A stretch of DNA of 64,000 bases, from positions 2,350,001 through 2,414,000 of the forward strand of contig NZ_CP109811.1 of NCBI RefSeq assembly GCF_014856545.2, given 5' to 3'. Of the stretch, positions 17,667 through 25,953 are shown one piece after another (within the stretch, counting starts at the first letter, position 1; each line of letters starts with the position of its first letter). The position numbers and the translations under genes were made by a program. A model generated the notes under the pieces. The model saw nothing but the letters and a program-made list of their open reading frames with translations. It had not been told where the DNA came from and made no database searches. The stretch is from Mesobacillus jeotgali. GTDB taxonomy: Bacteria; Bacillota; Bacilli; Bacillales; Cytobacillaceae.

Positions 17667-18119
17667 ATGCCAGAAGGAAAGCACGACATCATGATTGATG
17701 TGCCAATCGAACAGGTCTGGGATTTCGTGAAAGACATGGACAACTGGGCACCTTTATTGCCTGGGTATATTAGTCACGAAAAGCTGAATGATAAGCAGTC
17801 TAACTGGACCTTTAAGGAAACGGTAGGTGTTTTGAAAAAGAAAATCAGCTTACAGGTTACGATCAAGGAGTGGATTGAACCAACTAGAGTGACCTTTGAA
17901 TTGAAGGGTATTAATGAAAACCTGGCTGGAAATGGTTATTTTAACGCAGAAAGCCTTGGTCAAAACCGGACAAAGATGACTGGTTATCTGCAAATGACGG
18001 CAGAAGGTGCCCTTGCACCTGTCATGAATGCTGTCATGAAGAACTCACTCCCGAAAAGCGGGCAGGAGCTTACCGAAGCAATCGCGGAGAAACTTGAGCA
18101 AAGAAAAGCAATTCGGTGA
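17667..18119 (+). CDS. CoxG/SRPBCC-family protein
   Basis: A 150-residue START/Bet v1-like fold protein of the carbon-monoxide-dehydrogenase subunit G (CoxG) group. Signs are the N-terminal IDVPIEQVWDFVKDMDNWAPLLPGY, typical of SRPBCC proteins, and a C-terminal amphipathic helix. Members bind hydrophobic ligands; in CO-oxidisers CoxG recruits the enzyme or carries quinone. No coxL/M/S genes are nearby, so a general lipid- or quinone-binding role is more likely. The ATG follows AAAGGAGGAGAG. Confidence 0.8.
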   Translation: MPEGKHDIMIDVPIEQVWDFVKDMDNWAPLLPGYISHEKLNDKQSNWTFKETVGVLKKKISLQVTIKEWIEPTRVTFELKGINENLAGNGYFNAESLGQNRTKMTGYLQMTAEGALAPVMNAVMKNSLPKSGQELTEAIAEKLEQRKAIR

Positions 18120-18151
18120 AAGTTGCAGGGAGCTCGCATAACACTGGCTCC

Positions 18152-18457
18152 CTATTCTGTTTTCTCAATTTTCACTGGTCCATCAATCCGTCCACTTTTG
18201 TCAAAATACAGAATTACATCATCTCCATTTTTTATTTTTTGGGATGATTCCACTTTTTCTTTTTTAAAATAAATGCTTCTACCATCCGCGCTTTCCCCAT
18301 AATATCCAGAGCTGTCAACCTTATTGATGGTGTATTCTTCAGTAAAATACTCTGTTTCAACCTCATTGGAAACTTGTCGCGCTACGTCCATTTCAAACTT
18401 CAGGAAAACCATCAGTCCAAGAAGAAGAGTCAGTAAAAACAGCAATAATACCCTCAT
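18152..18457 (-). CDS. Small membrane-anchored protein, unknown
   Basis: A 101-residue protein with an N-terminal membrane helix or signal (MRVLLLFLLTLLLGLMVFL) and a soluble beta-rich part including VDSSGYYGESADGRSIYFKK and GDDVILYFDKSGRIDGPVKI. The latter looks like a small OB- or SH3-like barrel exposed outside. ATG 18457 has GTGGAGGA ahead of it; the longer frame from 18490 lacks one. It converges with the CoxG gene, with a GGGAGC/GCTCCC hairpin between them. Confidence 0.66.
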   Translation of the reverse strand: MRVLLLFLLTLLLGLMVFLKFEMDVARQVSNEVETEYFTEEYTINKVDSSGYYGESADGRSIYFKKEKVESSQKIKNGDDVILYFDKSGRIDGPVKIEKTE

Positions 18458-18583
18458 TTGTTTATCCTCCACTGCATAATCCGTAAACATTATATGAAGC
18501 GGGCTTGTCTAAATGACTTAATTCATTGAAAAAGTTTGCTATAATGATAGAAAAAATCGAAGGAATGACAGAAGGGTTGACAC

Positions 18584-19294
18584 ATGACGAAACTATATGA
18601 AGCCGATTTATATGAGCCAATCCGAAAACATTTTTCCAAACAAGGCTACCGAGTCAATGGTGAAGTACACGATTGCGATTTAACGGCTGTTAAGGATGAA
18701 GAACTCATTATCGTCGAATTAAAACTGAACCTGAAAATTGATCTTTTGCTTCAGGCAACGAGAAGACAGCGCCTGACTGATCTTGTATATATCGCGATTC
18801 CGAAACCAAAGAGGATATCAAGGAAACGCTGGAATGATATAACCCAGTTAGTAAGAAGGCTTGAACTGGGCCTGATTATTGTATCGTTAGCTGGAAATCA
18901 AAAAAAGATTGAGTTCAAGGTTCACCCGGAACCATATAAGCGCATGACCAGCAAGAACACCAGGAAGAAAGTAGCCTTGATTAAAGAAATAGAAGGAAGA
19001 AGCGCTGATTACAATATCGGCGGAAGCAACAAAACCAAGATCATGACTGCCTACAAAGAAAATTGCATCCAAATCGCCTGTTACCTTGAAAAACTTGGAC
19101 AAATGTCTCCAAAAGCGCTTGTTGCACTCGGAACAGGGGATAAGACACCCTTGATTCTGCAGAAAAACTATTACAAATGGTTTGAACGAGTGGAGAGAGG
19201 TATTTATGTCATCACCGAGCAGGGAAAGGCCGATCTTAAAGACTATCCTGAGCTTGTAGAATATTACTTAGGTGGATTGAAAACGGAAGATTGA
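18584..19294 (+). CDS. DUF2161 protein with PD-(D/E)XK nuclease-like fold
   Basis: A 236-residue protein. The N-terminal 80 residues carry a PD-(D/E)XK-type motif: VHDCDLTAVKDEELIIVELKL, with Asp and the Glu-x-Lys pair at about 32 and 46-48. A central basic region (KPKRISRKRWND) follows. The C-terminus looks like a winged-helix domain (QIACYLEKLGQMSPKALVALG...GIYVITEQGKADL). DUF2161 proteins are predicted nuclease- or phosphodiesterase-like, with no established role. It is a single gene, not next to a methylase, so a restriction enzyme is unlikely. Confidence 0.78.
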   Translation: MTKLYEADLYEPIRKHFSKQGYRVNGEVHDCDLTAVKDEELIIVELKLNLKIDLLLQATRRQRLTDLVYIAIPKPKRISRKRWNDITQLVRRLELGLIIVSLAGNQKKIEFKVHPEPYKRMTSKNTRKKVALIKEIEGRSADYNIGGSNKTKIMTAYKENCIQIACYLEKLGQMSPKALVALGTGDKTPLILQKNYYKWFERVERGIYVITEQGKADLKDYPELVEYYLGGLKTED

Positions 19295-19660
19295 TTTAGA
19301 GCTGCGGAAGTGAATCGGGTTGTGTCAACATTATTTGAAACTGCAAATTAAAATTCCATAGAAAGTAACAGTATTTAAAGTTAACTGGTAAAAAACGCTT
19401 AAAATTTCCAGTTCGCCAATATATTTTTATTTTCGCCAATAAAGTTGTGAAAACCGCCAATAAATTTTGTTTTAAAAATAAATTCGCTAGCAAATAGGCA
19501 TAATTTAAGGGGATTTTAGTTGCGAATTAGACTAAAATGCAAAAATTAAGCAACTTATGCTTGCTTTTATATCGTTCATCTACCAATATAGCGAGAAAAA
19601 CTAAATTCCGATAACATATAAGCAAAGCAAAGACCGCCGCAACCATAACCTTCACATTAA
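19295..19660. other. AT-rich gene-less stretch with spaced CGCCAATA motifs
   Basis: About 370 bp without a credible gene. CGCCAATA occurs three times at 19414, 19434 and 19455, spaced 20-21 bp (two helical turns), embedded in very AT-rich sequence; a decayed fourth copy may be TTCGCTAGCAAATA near 19484. No promoter or terminator for the DUF2161 gene could be defined. Confidence 0.5.
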
Positions 19661-19670
19661 AATAAAAAAA

Positions 19671-19711
19671 AACGGGGAGAAACAACTAAACTGTTTTCTC
19701 CCCGTTTTTTT
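19671..19711. terminator. Terminator of the TetR gene
   Basis: AACGGGGAGAA/TTTTCTCCCCGTT stem with A- and T-tracts on both sides; reads as a terminator on the minus strand and possibly on both. Confidence 0.82.
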
Positions 19712-20579
19712 ATGCCTTCTCAAGCAGATTTTCGTCTAACAGTGATTTTAATTCATCGAGTTCACTTTTATCGACCGTGTTCATTGATAACAGGACACTG
19801 TCAATGAGGAATTTTCTTGGTGATGATGATCGAAGGATTTCTTCCTCGATGAAATCCAGCTTTCTGAGATAATCACTGTTATTGCAATCAAGTTTTTTCA
19901 GTCGGGATAGTACTGATTGTATTTTCATCCTCCAGTCAACTGACTCAGTTGCAGACACCGGAAGCCAGTTATCCAAGGTTTCGGGGGGCAGCAATTGGTC
20001 TCCAGTTAGCGCCAGCTCTTCAAGCATTTTCAAAATTCGATTTACACTATACTGGACAACTGGACGTAAACTAGCTGCCTCACCGTTCGCTTTACGATGA
20101 AATCTAATATTCTGAAGCAGGATTCCATTAAGCATAATGGCAGCATCGAGAAGGTATGGCTGGCAAATATCATCCGTGATGTCACCTAGCCGATCAGAAA
20201 ACCAGCGTAATATCTTCATTTGTCCCACTTCAATGAATTGCTTAAGCTCTTTATCTCCTGAGAAAAACACTTCTTCAAATAGCGGGACGATTTTATTTTT
20301 ACGGTTTGCATTCATCTGAAATTCGATCTGGCTGATAAAGATTTCCGCGTCACCGGAATCCTGGCCAAGCAGCAATCCATTACGATCAATCTCCATCTTT
20401 CTGAAGGCAGTTTTAAAAATATCCATAAGCAATTGATTCTTGGATGAGAAATAGTTATAGAAGGTTCCTTTTGATATTCCGCTGTAATCGAGGATATCCT
20501 GAATAGAGGTGGCCTGGAATCCTTTTTCTATGAATAGCTGATGTGCTTTTTCAATTACATGCCGCTTTCTGTCGTTCAT
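19710..20579 (-). CDS. TetR/AcrR-family repressor, divergent from an MFS pump
   Basis: A 289-residue regulator, long for the family. The N-terminal helix-turn-helix is canonical: FIEKGFQATSIQDILDYSGI followed by SKGTFYNYFSSKNQLLMDIF. The long C-terminal ligand and dimer domain is not recognisable by motif. It is divergent from the DHA2-type exporter at 20763, and two similar palindromes (ATACCGATTGTAT and GTACCGATGGTATA) lie between them, so it probably represses the pump and itself until an inducer binds. Confidence 0.9.
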   Translation of the reverse strand: MNDRKRHVIEKAHQLFIEKGFQATSIQDILDYSGISKGTFYNYFSSKNQLLMDIFKTAFRKMEIDRNGLLLGQDSGDAEIFISQIEFQMNANRKNKIVPLFEEVFFSGDKELKQFIEVGQMKILRWFSDRLGDITDDICQPYLLDAAIMLNGILLQNIRFHRKANGEAASLRPVVQYSVNRILKMLEELALTGDQLLPPETLDNWLPVSATESVDWRMKIQSVLSRLKKLDCNNSDYLRKLDFIEEEILRSSSPRKFLIDSVLLSMNTVDKSELDELKSLLDENLLEKA

Positions 20580-20599
20580 TTCATCACCTTGACCTTTTT

Positions 20600-20705
20600 A
20601 TACCGATTGTATAAAAAATATACTACATTAAATTTTCGGTCTTTACAAATCCCTTTGTTAAGGGGATTTAAAAACGTTGCAAAAATTGTACCGATGGTAT
20701 ATGCT
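20600..20705. promoter_or_regulatory. TetR operators and MFS promoter
   Basis: Two related imperfect palindromes lie at 20600-20612 (ATACCGATTGTAT) and 20688-20701 (GTACCGATGGTATA). The second sits in the spacer of a plus-strand promoter, TTGCAA (20677-20682), 17 bp, TATGCT (20700-20705). Bound repressor would block polymerase at the pump promoter, and the first site is placed to control the repressor gene. Confidence 0.6.
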
Positions 20706-20762
20706 AGTGTCTATGCAATCACATTGTTTACAAATTTGTGAACAATTTTAGGGGGATATAGA

Positions 20763-22301
20763 ATGGAACAAAATATGAAAACACCTGACAAACCGCCCTA
20801 TGGAATATTGGCGGTATTAATTGTTGGGGCTTTTATTGCATTTTTAAATAATACATTGCTCAATATTGCTTTGCCTTCGATCATGACTGACCTTGAGGTA
20901 GAAGCAACGACAGTCCAATGGCTGACAACCGGGTTCATGCTCATCAGTGGAATCATGATTCCTCTTAGTGCGTACTTGATCCAAAAGTATTCGGTAAGGA
21001 ATTTATTTTTGACCGCAATGGGTTTATTCACATTGGGTACGATCTTATCAGGAGCTGCGCATATATTCCCGATATTATTGGCAGGGCGGATGATCCAGGC
21101 TTCAGGTACAGCGATCATGATGCCGCTTTTAATGAATGTCATGCTTATAAGTTTCCCAATTGAAAAACGCGGGACCGCAATGGGAGTGTTCGGTTTGGTG
21201 CTTATGTTCGCACCCGCTATCGGTCCGACACTTTCAGGCTGGCTCATTGAGCATTACGATTGGAGGATGCTTTTCCATTTTGTAACCCCAATCGCTGCTA
21301 CGGTCTTGTTACTCGGATTCTTCCTGTTAAAAGATAAAAAAGAGAAAGTGCATATGCGTTTGGACATCATTTCTTTATCACTATCGAGCGTAGGATTTGG
21401 CGGACTCCTGTACGGTTTCAGCTCTGCCGGTTCGAAGGGATGGGACAGTCCACATGTCTATCTAACTTTATCGATAGGCGCAGTATCACTTATCGTCTTT
21501 ATCCTTCGTCAATTACGCCAGGATAATCCGATGTTGAATTTCAGGATTTATAAGTATCCAATGTTTGCTTTATCTTCAGTTATTTCGATGATCGTGACAA
21601 TGGCAATGTTCTCTGGAATGCTGCTTCTGCCAATCTACGTGCAGACAATACGCGGAATTTCACCATTGGATGCGGGCTTAATGTTGTTGCCGGGTGCTAT
21701 TGCCATGGCCATTATGTCTCCGATTACTGGTAAATTATTTGATAAGTTTGGCGGCCGCGCTATGGCTGTCATCGGTTTGATCATTACGCTAGTGACGAGC
21801 TACTATTTCAGCAAGCTTTCAATGGAAACAACTTATACTCAGCTGATCATCCTTTATACAGTTCGTATGTTCGGCATGTCGATGGTTAATATGCCTGTTA
21901 ACACAAATGGACTAAACCAGCTGCCAGCTCGTTATTATCCACACGGCACAGCAATGAACAATACGCTGCAGCAGGTTTCTGGTGCAATTGGAACAGCCTT
22001 GCTGGTTACGGTGATGTCAATGCGTGCAGAATCCTATGGCAAAGAACTAGCAGCCTCAGCACTCAAAGAAGCTGCTGCAGCAGGTAAAGCTGTAACTCCT
22101 GCCGTAAAAGCGGAAATGGAGCAGCAGATTGCCATGCAAGCGATGCTGCAGGGAATCAATGACGCATTTTTTGTCACTGTATTCTTGTCAGCGATTGCGT
22201 TGGTGCTTGCTTTCTTTATCAAACGAGCAACACAGGCAGAGGACACAATTGGCAAAAAGGCTCCTGCCAAAAAACCTTCTCATAAATTAGTTAATAATTA
22301 A
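20763..22301 (+). CDS. DHA2-family MFS drug/H+ antiporter (EmrB/QacA type)
   Basis: A 512-residue exporter with about 14 membrane helices. Signs of the DHA2 family: FLNNTLLNIALPSIMTDL in helix 1, TGFMLISGIMIPLSAYLIQK in helix 2, GRMIQASGTAIMMPL, and motif C in helix 5 (VLMFAPAIGPTLSGWLIE). A long hydrophilic loop lies before the last helix (residues 415-460), then a basic tail (KKAPAKKPSHK). The ATG follows AGGGGGA. It is under the divergent TetR repressor. The substrate is unknown, probably an amphiphilic toxic compound. Confidence 0.94.
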   Translation: MEQNMKTPDKPPYGILAVLIVGAFIAFLNNTLLNIALPSIMTDLEVEATTVQWLTTGFMLISGIMIPLSAYLIQKYSVRNLFLTAMGLFTLGTILSGAAHIFPILLAGRMIQASGTAIMMPLLMNVMLISFPIEKRGTAMGVFGLVLMFAPAIGPTLSGWLIEHYDWRMLFHFVTPIAATVLLLGFFLLKDKKEKVHMRLDIISLSLSSVGFGGLLYGFSSAGSKGWDSPHVYLTLSIGAVSLIVFILRQLRQDNPMLNFRIYKYPMFALSSVISMIVTMAMFSGMLLLPIYVQTIRGISPLDAGLMLLPGAIAMAIMSPITGKLFDKFGGRAMAVIGLIITLVTSYYFSKLSMETTYTQLIILYTVRMFGMSMVNMPVNTNGLNQLPARYYPHGTAMNNTLQQVSGAIGTALLVTVMSMRAESYGKELAASALKEAAAAGKAVTPAVKAEMEQQIAMQAMLQGINDAFFVTVFLSAIALVLAFFIKRATQAEDTIGKKAPAKKPSHKLVNN

Positions 22302-22307
22302 TTTCTT

Positions 22308-22331
22308 CCCCCTGTATACCAGGGGGTTTTG
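22308..22331 (+). terminator. Terminator of the MFS gene
   Basis: CCCCCTG/CAGGGGG stem with a tiny loop and TTTTGT. Confidence 0.78.
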
Positions 22332-22379
22332 TATAATAAAAAGTAAACAAATTTTAATTGATAGATAGGGAGAACATCA

Positions 22380-22718
22380 ATGGAAAAAATCTCAGAAATG
22401 CTCGCGCAAAAGCAGCTTGACGCTTATAACAAACAAGATTTACAAGAGTTTTTATCTGTTTATAGTGATGATGTAGTGATTATGGAGTTTCCTGGTAATA
22501 ATGTGACTACTCGAGGTATTGAAGAAATGCGAACCAGATATGGCAAGCTTTTTAAAGAGCATCCCAATAACCATGCGGAATTATTGGCCAGAATGGTCCA
22601 TGGCAACAAGGTCGTGGACCATGAACTTGTAACAGGAAGGGAAAACTCTGAACCGAAAAAAGCTGTTGCCATATATGAAATTGAAGGCGAAAAGATTGTG
22701 AAGGTTTGGTTTTTATAA
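22380..22718 (+). CDS. NTF2-like (SnoaL/ketosteroid-isomerase fold) protein
   Basis: A 112-residue protein of the nuclear-transport-factor-2 fold: LAQKQLDAYNKQDLQEFLSVYSDDV at the N-terminus is typical of SnoaL-like enzymes, with the remaining beta sheet ending in IYEIEGEKIVKVWFL. Many such proteins are small hydrolases, isomerases or ligand carriers; no catalytic set can be assigned. The upstream AGGGAG is a ribosome binding site. Confidence 0.82.
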   Translation: MEKISEMLAQKQLDAYNKQDLQEFLSVYSDDVVIMEFPGNNVTTRGIEEMRTRYGKLFKEHPNNHAELLARMVHGNKVVDHELVTGRENSEPKKAVAIYEIEGEKIVKVWFL

Positions 22719-22731
22719 TCTCAGCAAATAG

Positions 22732-22766
22732 AAAGCCAGCACCAGTTCGACAAGGTGCTGGCTTTT
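22732..22766. terminator. Bidirectional terminator
   Basis: AAAGCCAGCACCA/TGGTGCTGGCTTTT-type stem between convergent genes. Confidence 0.84.
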
Positions 22767-22799
22767 AAATTGCGGTGGACTGCTGGGAATAATGCTGTC

Positions 22800-23174
22800 C
22801 TACTGGTTAAAAGAAGGCTGTTGCATGAATTGGGACACAGACTGCTGCTGATAATGAACCGGTTGCTGCATGGCAGTCTGGAATCCATAAGTGGAAACAT
22901 TGTTGCCAGATAGCTCACTCGCCATCTGGGAGCATAAATTGATGACTTCCTGGCATCGGTTAATGGCAAGATCATGATTTCGAAGGCTAACCTCAATCAT
23001 TTGCGCCGCCTGTTTCTCACGCTGAAGCATTTGTTCAAGCATGTGGATGTTCTGTTGTTCCTGCTGCAGCATCATCCGATATTGCTGGCTGCCCTGCTGA
23101 GTCTGTTGAATCAACTGCTGAGCGATCTGGCGTGTTTGATTCACTTGCTGTAACCCATGCTGAATGGTATGCAT
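22800..23174 (-). CDS. Gln-rich coiled-coil protein, unknown
   Basis: A 124-residue protein with about 25 percent Gln. Residues 5-75 predict a long helix or coiled coil (QQVNQTRQIAQQLIQQTQQG...MLEQMLQREKQAAQMIE), followed by LAINRCQEVINLCSQMASEL and a Gln/Ser-rich tail. ATG 23174 follows GGGAGGAAAAC; the longer reading from 23189 starts at a TTG within that ribosome binding site. The composition recalls small Bacillus coat or spore-related proteins, but no family was recognised. Confidence 0.62.
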   Translation of the reverse strand: MHTIQHGLQQVNQTRQIAQQLIQQTQQGSQQYRMMLQQEQQNIHMLEQMLQREKQAAQMIEVSLRNHDLAINRCQEVINLCSQMASELSGNNVSTYGFQTAMQQPVHYQQQSVSQFMQQPSFNQ

Positions 23175-23344
23175 CTGTTTTCCTCCCAATAATATAGTCG
23201 TGGAAACAATGTTCCTGCAATAGTTTGCAACGAATATCAGGTAAAAAAACTGTAAATGAGGACCATAACCGGTGGAGTTATACCATTATAATTTCGTTTT
23301 TAAGGGGGAATCTATCCCTAAATACACAGAAGGGTTTGAAAGAA

Positions 23345-24349
23345 GTGGCAAAACACAACAACATCCAATTGACATCAGCCGAATTAGCAGCTCTTCACCA
23401 AAATTATCTCGGAGATACAATGTCTGTTTGTGTTTTTGGGCATTTCCTTGAAACAGTGGTGGATCCCGAGATTAAAAAAGTGGTGGAACACGCACTGGAT
23501 ATATCAGTACAACATGTTGAACATATCAAAGAAATATTTATTAAAGAAAATATACCTGTTCCAATAGGTTTTACGGCACAGGATGTAAACAAGCATGCTC
23601 CACGGTTATTTTCAGATGCATTCTATTTGAGTTACATTAAGCACATGTCAAGAGGTGGCCTGGCTCTTTATGGTTTCATTCAGCCCCATGTATTCAGAAG
23701 TGATGTTTTATCTTTCTATACTAAATGTTTACATTCGGCAATTGAATTGAGCAATGAGACGACAAAATTATTACAACAAAAAGGGTTAGCAGTCCGGCCC
23801 GCATATATCCCTTATCCTGATAAAAATGAATTCATACAGAAAGATTCCTTTTTATCAGGCTTTATAGGTGATAAAAGGCCCTTGACGGCGATGGAGATTA
23901 CTCATCTGTACGCGAATATACAAACAAATAAACTAGGTGAAGCACTTTCAATCGGATTTAGCCAGATCGCCCAGTCCAAGAAGGTAAGAAAGTATTTACT
24001 GAGAGGGAAAGAAATCTCTGAAAAACACATCAAAATATTCTCCGGGTATCTACGTGATGAAAATCTTCCAGTACCAATGACGTGGGACCATGAAGTTACC
24101 AAATCACAGGAACCTCCTTTTTCGGATAAATTGCTGATGTTCCATTTTGGACTTATGAATTTTTCCGGCAGCGGCAACTACGGAATGTCTGTTGCGGCGA
24201 GTCAAAGAAAGGATATTGCAGCCATATACGCCCGGTTAAATGCAGAAATTTTATTATTTGCTGAGGATGGAGCTAATATCATGATCGATGAAGGCTGGCT
24301 TGAACAGCCGCCACTCGCAGCAGACCGTAATGATTTGAGTGAGAAATAA
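23345..24349 (+). CDS. DUF3231 protein, two ferritin-like repeats
   Basis: DUF3231 proteins are found widely in spore formers; their role is unknown. The 334-residue chain contains two repeats of the domain, each starting with an LTSAELAALHQNYLGDTM-like or MEITHLYANIQTNKLGEAL-like helix and containing IKEIFIKENIPVPIGF versus FSGYLRDENLPVPMTW. A ferritin-like helical bundle is the likely fold. The start is uncertain: GTG 23345 (AGAAGGG upstream) fits family N-termini best; TTG 23336 or a TTG at 23225 would lengthen it. The next gene follows after 21 bp. Confidence 0.75.
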   Translation: MAKHNNIQLTSAELAALHQNYLGDTMSVCVFGHFLETVVDPEIKKVVEHALDISVQHVEHIKEIFIKENIPVPIGFTAQDVNKHAPRLFSDAFYLSYIKHMSRGGLALYGFIQPHVFRSDVLSFYTKCLHSAIELSNETTKLLQQKGLAVRPAYIPYPDKNEFIQKDSFLSGFIGDKRPLTAMEITHLYANIQTNKLGEALSIGFSQIAQSKKVRKYLLRGKEISEKHIKIFSGYLRDENLPVPMTWDHEVTKSQEPPFSDKLLMFHFGLMNFSGSGNYGMSVAASQRKDIAAIYARLNAEILLFAEDGANIMIDEGWLEQPPLAADRNDLSEK

Positions 24350-24370
24350 GCTGAAATAAGTGGTGAAACA

Positions 24371-24742
24371 ATGAGCGACCAAAACAAGATTGTTTCTATA
24401 GAAAACTCAAGCAATTCTAGAGAAATCACCGGTATGAGGTTCACCAAGAATTTTCGTTCTGCTACAGCAGAAGAATGGTATGTCTTTATTCCGGGGTTTA
24501 AGGACCCTGTTAGCGGGGGAGCTGCAGCGAAGGCAATAATCCATTACAATCTATACGGCAATAAGGATATATTTATCAATACAACAGTCATCTTTGATGA
24601 TCCTGGTCTGCATGAGGAAGAAAATCATCAGCTTGTCTATGGACTGGCAGAAGAAATTATAAATGTGCTGGTAGGGTATGCAGACACATTGTTGTCGGTA
24701 CATTCGGGAAGCAACTCCTATCAGGCGGTATATCGTTCTTAG
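24371..24742 (+). CDS. Conserved-looking protein of unknown function
   Basis: A 123-residue soluble protein (MSDQNKIVSIENSSNSREIT...) with a compact alpha/beta look, including EEWYVFIPGFKDPVSGGAAAKAI and a hydrophobic helix LAEEIINVLVGYADTLLSVH. It lies 21 bp after the DUF3231 gene and before another small gene, so the three probably form an operon. I do not recognise the family. Confidence 0.65.
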   Translation: MSDQNKIVSIENSSNSREITGMRFTKNFRSATAEEWYVFIPGFKDPVSGGAAAKAIIHYNLYGNKDIFINTTVIFDDPGLHEEENHQLVYGLAEEIINVLVGYADTLLSVHSGSNSYQAVYRS

Positions 24743-24771
24743 ATAAAATCCTTAAACGGAGGTGAACTAAA

Positions 24772-24921
24772 ATGAAAAAAGATACAGAAGGTGAGGCTTA
24801 CGAAAGTGAAGTAGCCAAATTATTTGGACTCGATGAAGAAACAAGTCTTCAATCCGTCAATTTCGCCACAACTGAAAACCCCTTATTAAATGAACATTTC
24901 CAGGAGGAACAGCAAAAATAA
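24772..24921 (+). CDS. 49-residue acidic protein, unknown
   Basis: ATG at 24772 behind ACGGAGGTGA, 49 codons, TAA at 24919. The product is acidic (GEAYESEVAKLFGLDEETS..., ending FQEEQQK). Strong ribosome binding site and operon position after the 123-residue gene support it. Confidence 0.55.
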   Translation: MKKDTEGEAYESEVAKLFGLDEETSLQSVNFATTENPLLNEHFQEEQQK

Positions 24922-24922
24922 A

Positions 24923-24950
24923 TAAAAGCCAGGCTTAGAGCCCAGCTTAA
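24923..24950 (-). terminator. Terminator of the SGNH esterase gene
   Basis: On the minus strand AAGCTGGGCT/AGCCTGGCTT forms a stem followed by TTTAT. Confidence 0.65.
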
Positions 24951-25783
24951 TTTTGGCGGTTTGCCAGGACGGCATCCGCTTTATTCTGTTGTTGGAACTG
25001 CTGGAGGATCTGACTGGATATGGCTGTATTGCCAGAATAGTTTGGATGCACTCCATCACTAGACAAATACTCCAAATTATCACTGTTGATGACATTGGTC
25101 GTTTGTACTACTATCGATGACCCAGTCCCTTTTGCAGCTTCATAAATCATTAAATTCCATTTTGGAAGAAGCTTATCTGCCAGGGAGTAGAATTGGTGAT
25201 CGGCTGGCATCGGGTTATACAGCTCTAGCAGTACGATTGTCGCTGAAGGATTTAATTCACCAATTTTCGTGGTAATCTCAGCAAGATTTTGTGAAAAATC
25301 TGTTTGCAGACTGTCAAAGGATTTAAGAGCACTGTAAATATCGCTCTTCTTTACCAATTTAAGAATATCATTGCCGCCAACGTTAACAGTTATGAGGTCG
25401 GCCTCCTTAATTGCCTCGTCATACAACCCATCCTGAACGTACTGGTTCAACCTATCGCTTGTTATACCAATCACACCAACGTTATTCGAAATGACTTGTT
25501 TCCCAGTTTCCACACTGAGCTGGCTGGAAAATTGACTAACGAAATTTTCTTCCTCTGGAATATTGTAGCCGCGAATGATGGAGTCACCGAGAGCTAGATG
25601 GTTAATGGTACTGCCTGGAATTGTTTTGTAATAATCTATATAGGTAAGCTTATTGGTATTTTCAACTGTTGGTGCATTTTCCTGCTTGATTTTATTGATT
25701 TGGTATTGGGGATAGTAAATCCACGCGGAAAATGACAGGACGGCAAGCAGGGACGACAGCAGCAGAATTTTTATGATTTTCAT
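24947..25783 (-). CDS. Exported SGNH/GDSL hydrolase
   Basis: A 278-residue lipase/esterase of the SGNH superfamily. Block I is ALGDSIIRGY (nucleophile Ser near residue 69), block III VGGNDILK (Asn), and block V DGVHPN with the catalytic Asp and His. An N-terminal hydrophobic segment (residues 4-24) is a signal or membrane anchor. The substrate is unknown; lysophospholipase or acyl esterase activity is common. ATG follows GAGGAGTG. It is similar in layout to other cell-envelope GDSL esterases of Bacillus. Confidence 0.88.
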   Translation of the reverse strand: MKIIKILLLSSLLAVLSFSAWIYYPQYQINKIKQENAPTVENTNKLTYIDYYKTIPGSTINHLALGDSIIRGYNIPEEENFVSQFSSQLSVETGKQVISNNVGVIGITSDRLNQYVQDGLYDEAIKEADLITVNVGGNDILKLVKKSDIYSALKSFDSLQTDFSQNLAEITTKIGELNPSATIVLLELYNPMPADHQFYSLADKLLPKWNLMIYEAAKGTGSSIVVQTTNVINSDNLEYLSSDGVHPNYSGNTAISSQILQQFQQQNKADAVLANRQN

Positions 25784-25953
25784 GTTGATTCACTCCTCGA
25801 TATATCTATTGTATCAAGGATTTTGAAGGAAATAATTAGGGGGGTATTTCCATTTTTAAAATAATGATAATATTTAGTGATACGAAAAAACTTCCGTTTT
25901 AGCCAAGATATTTTGTTATAATTATATAATTAATATATTCAAGGAGTACACAG

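Noticed and set aside
18584..19294. Restriction endonuclease
   Set aside because: The PD-(D/E)XK motif is present but no methylase or specificity gene is adjacent, and the C-terminus looks like a winged helix.
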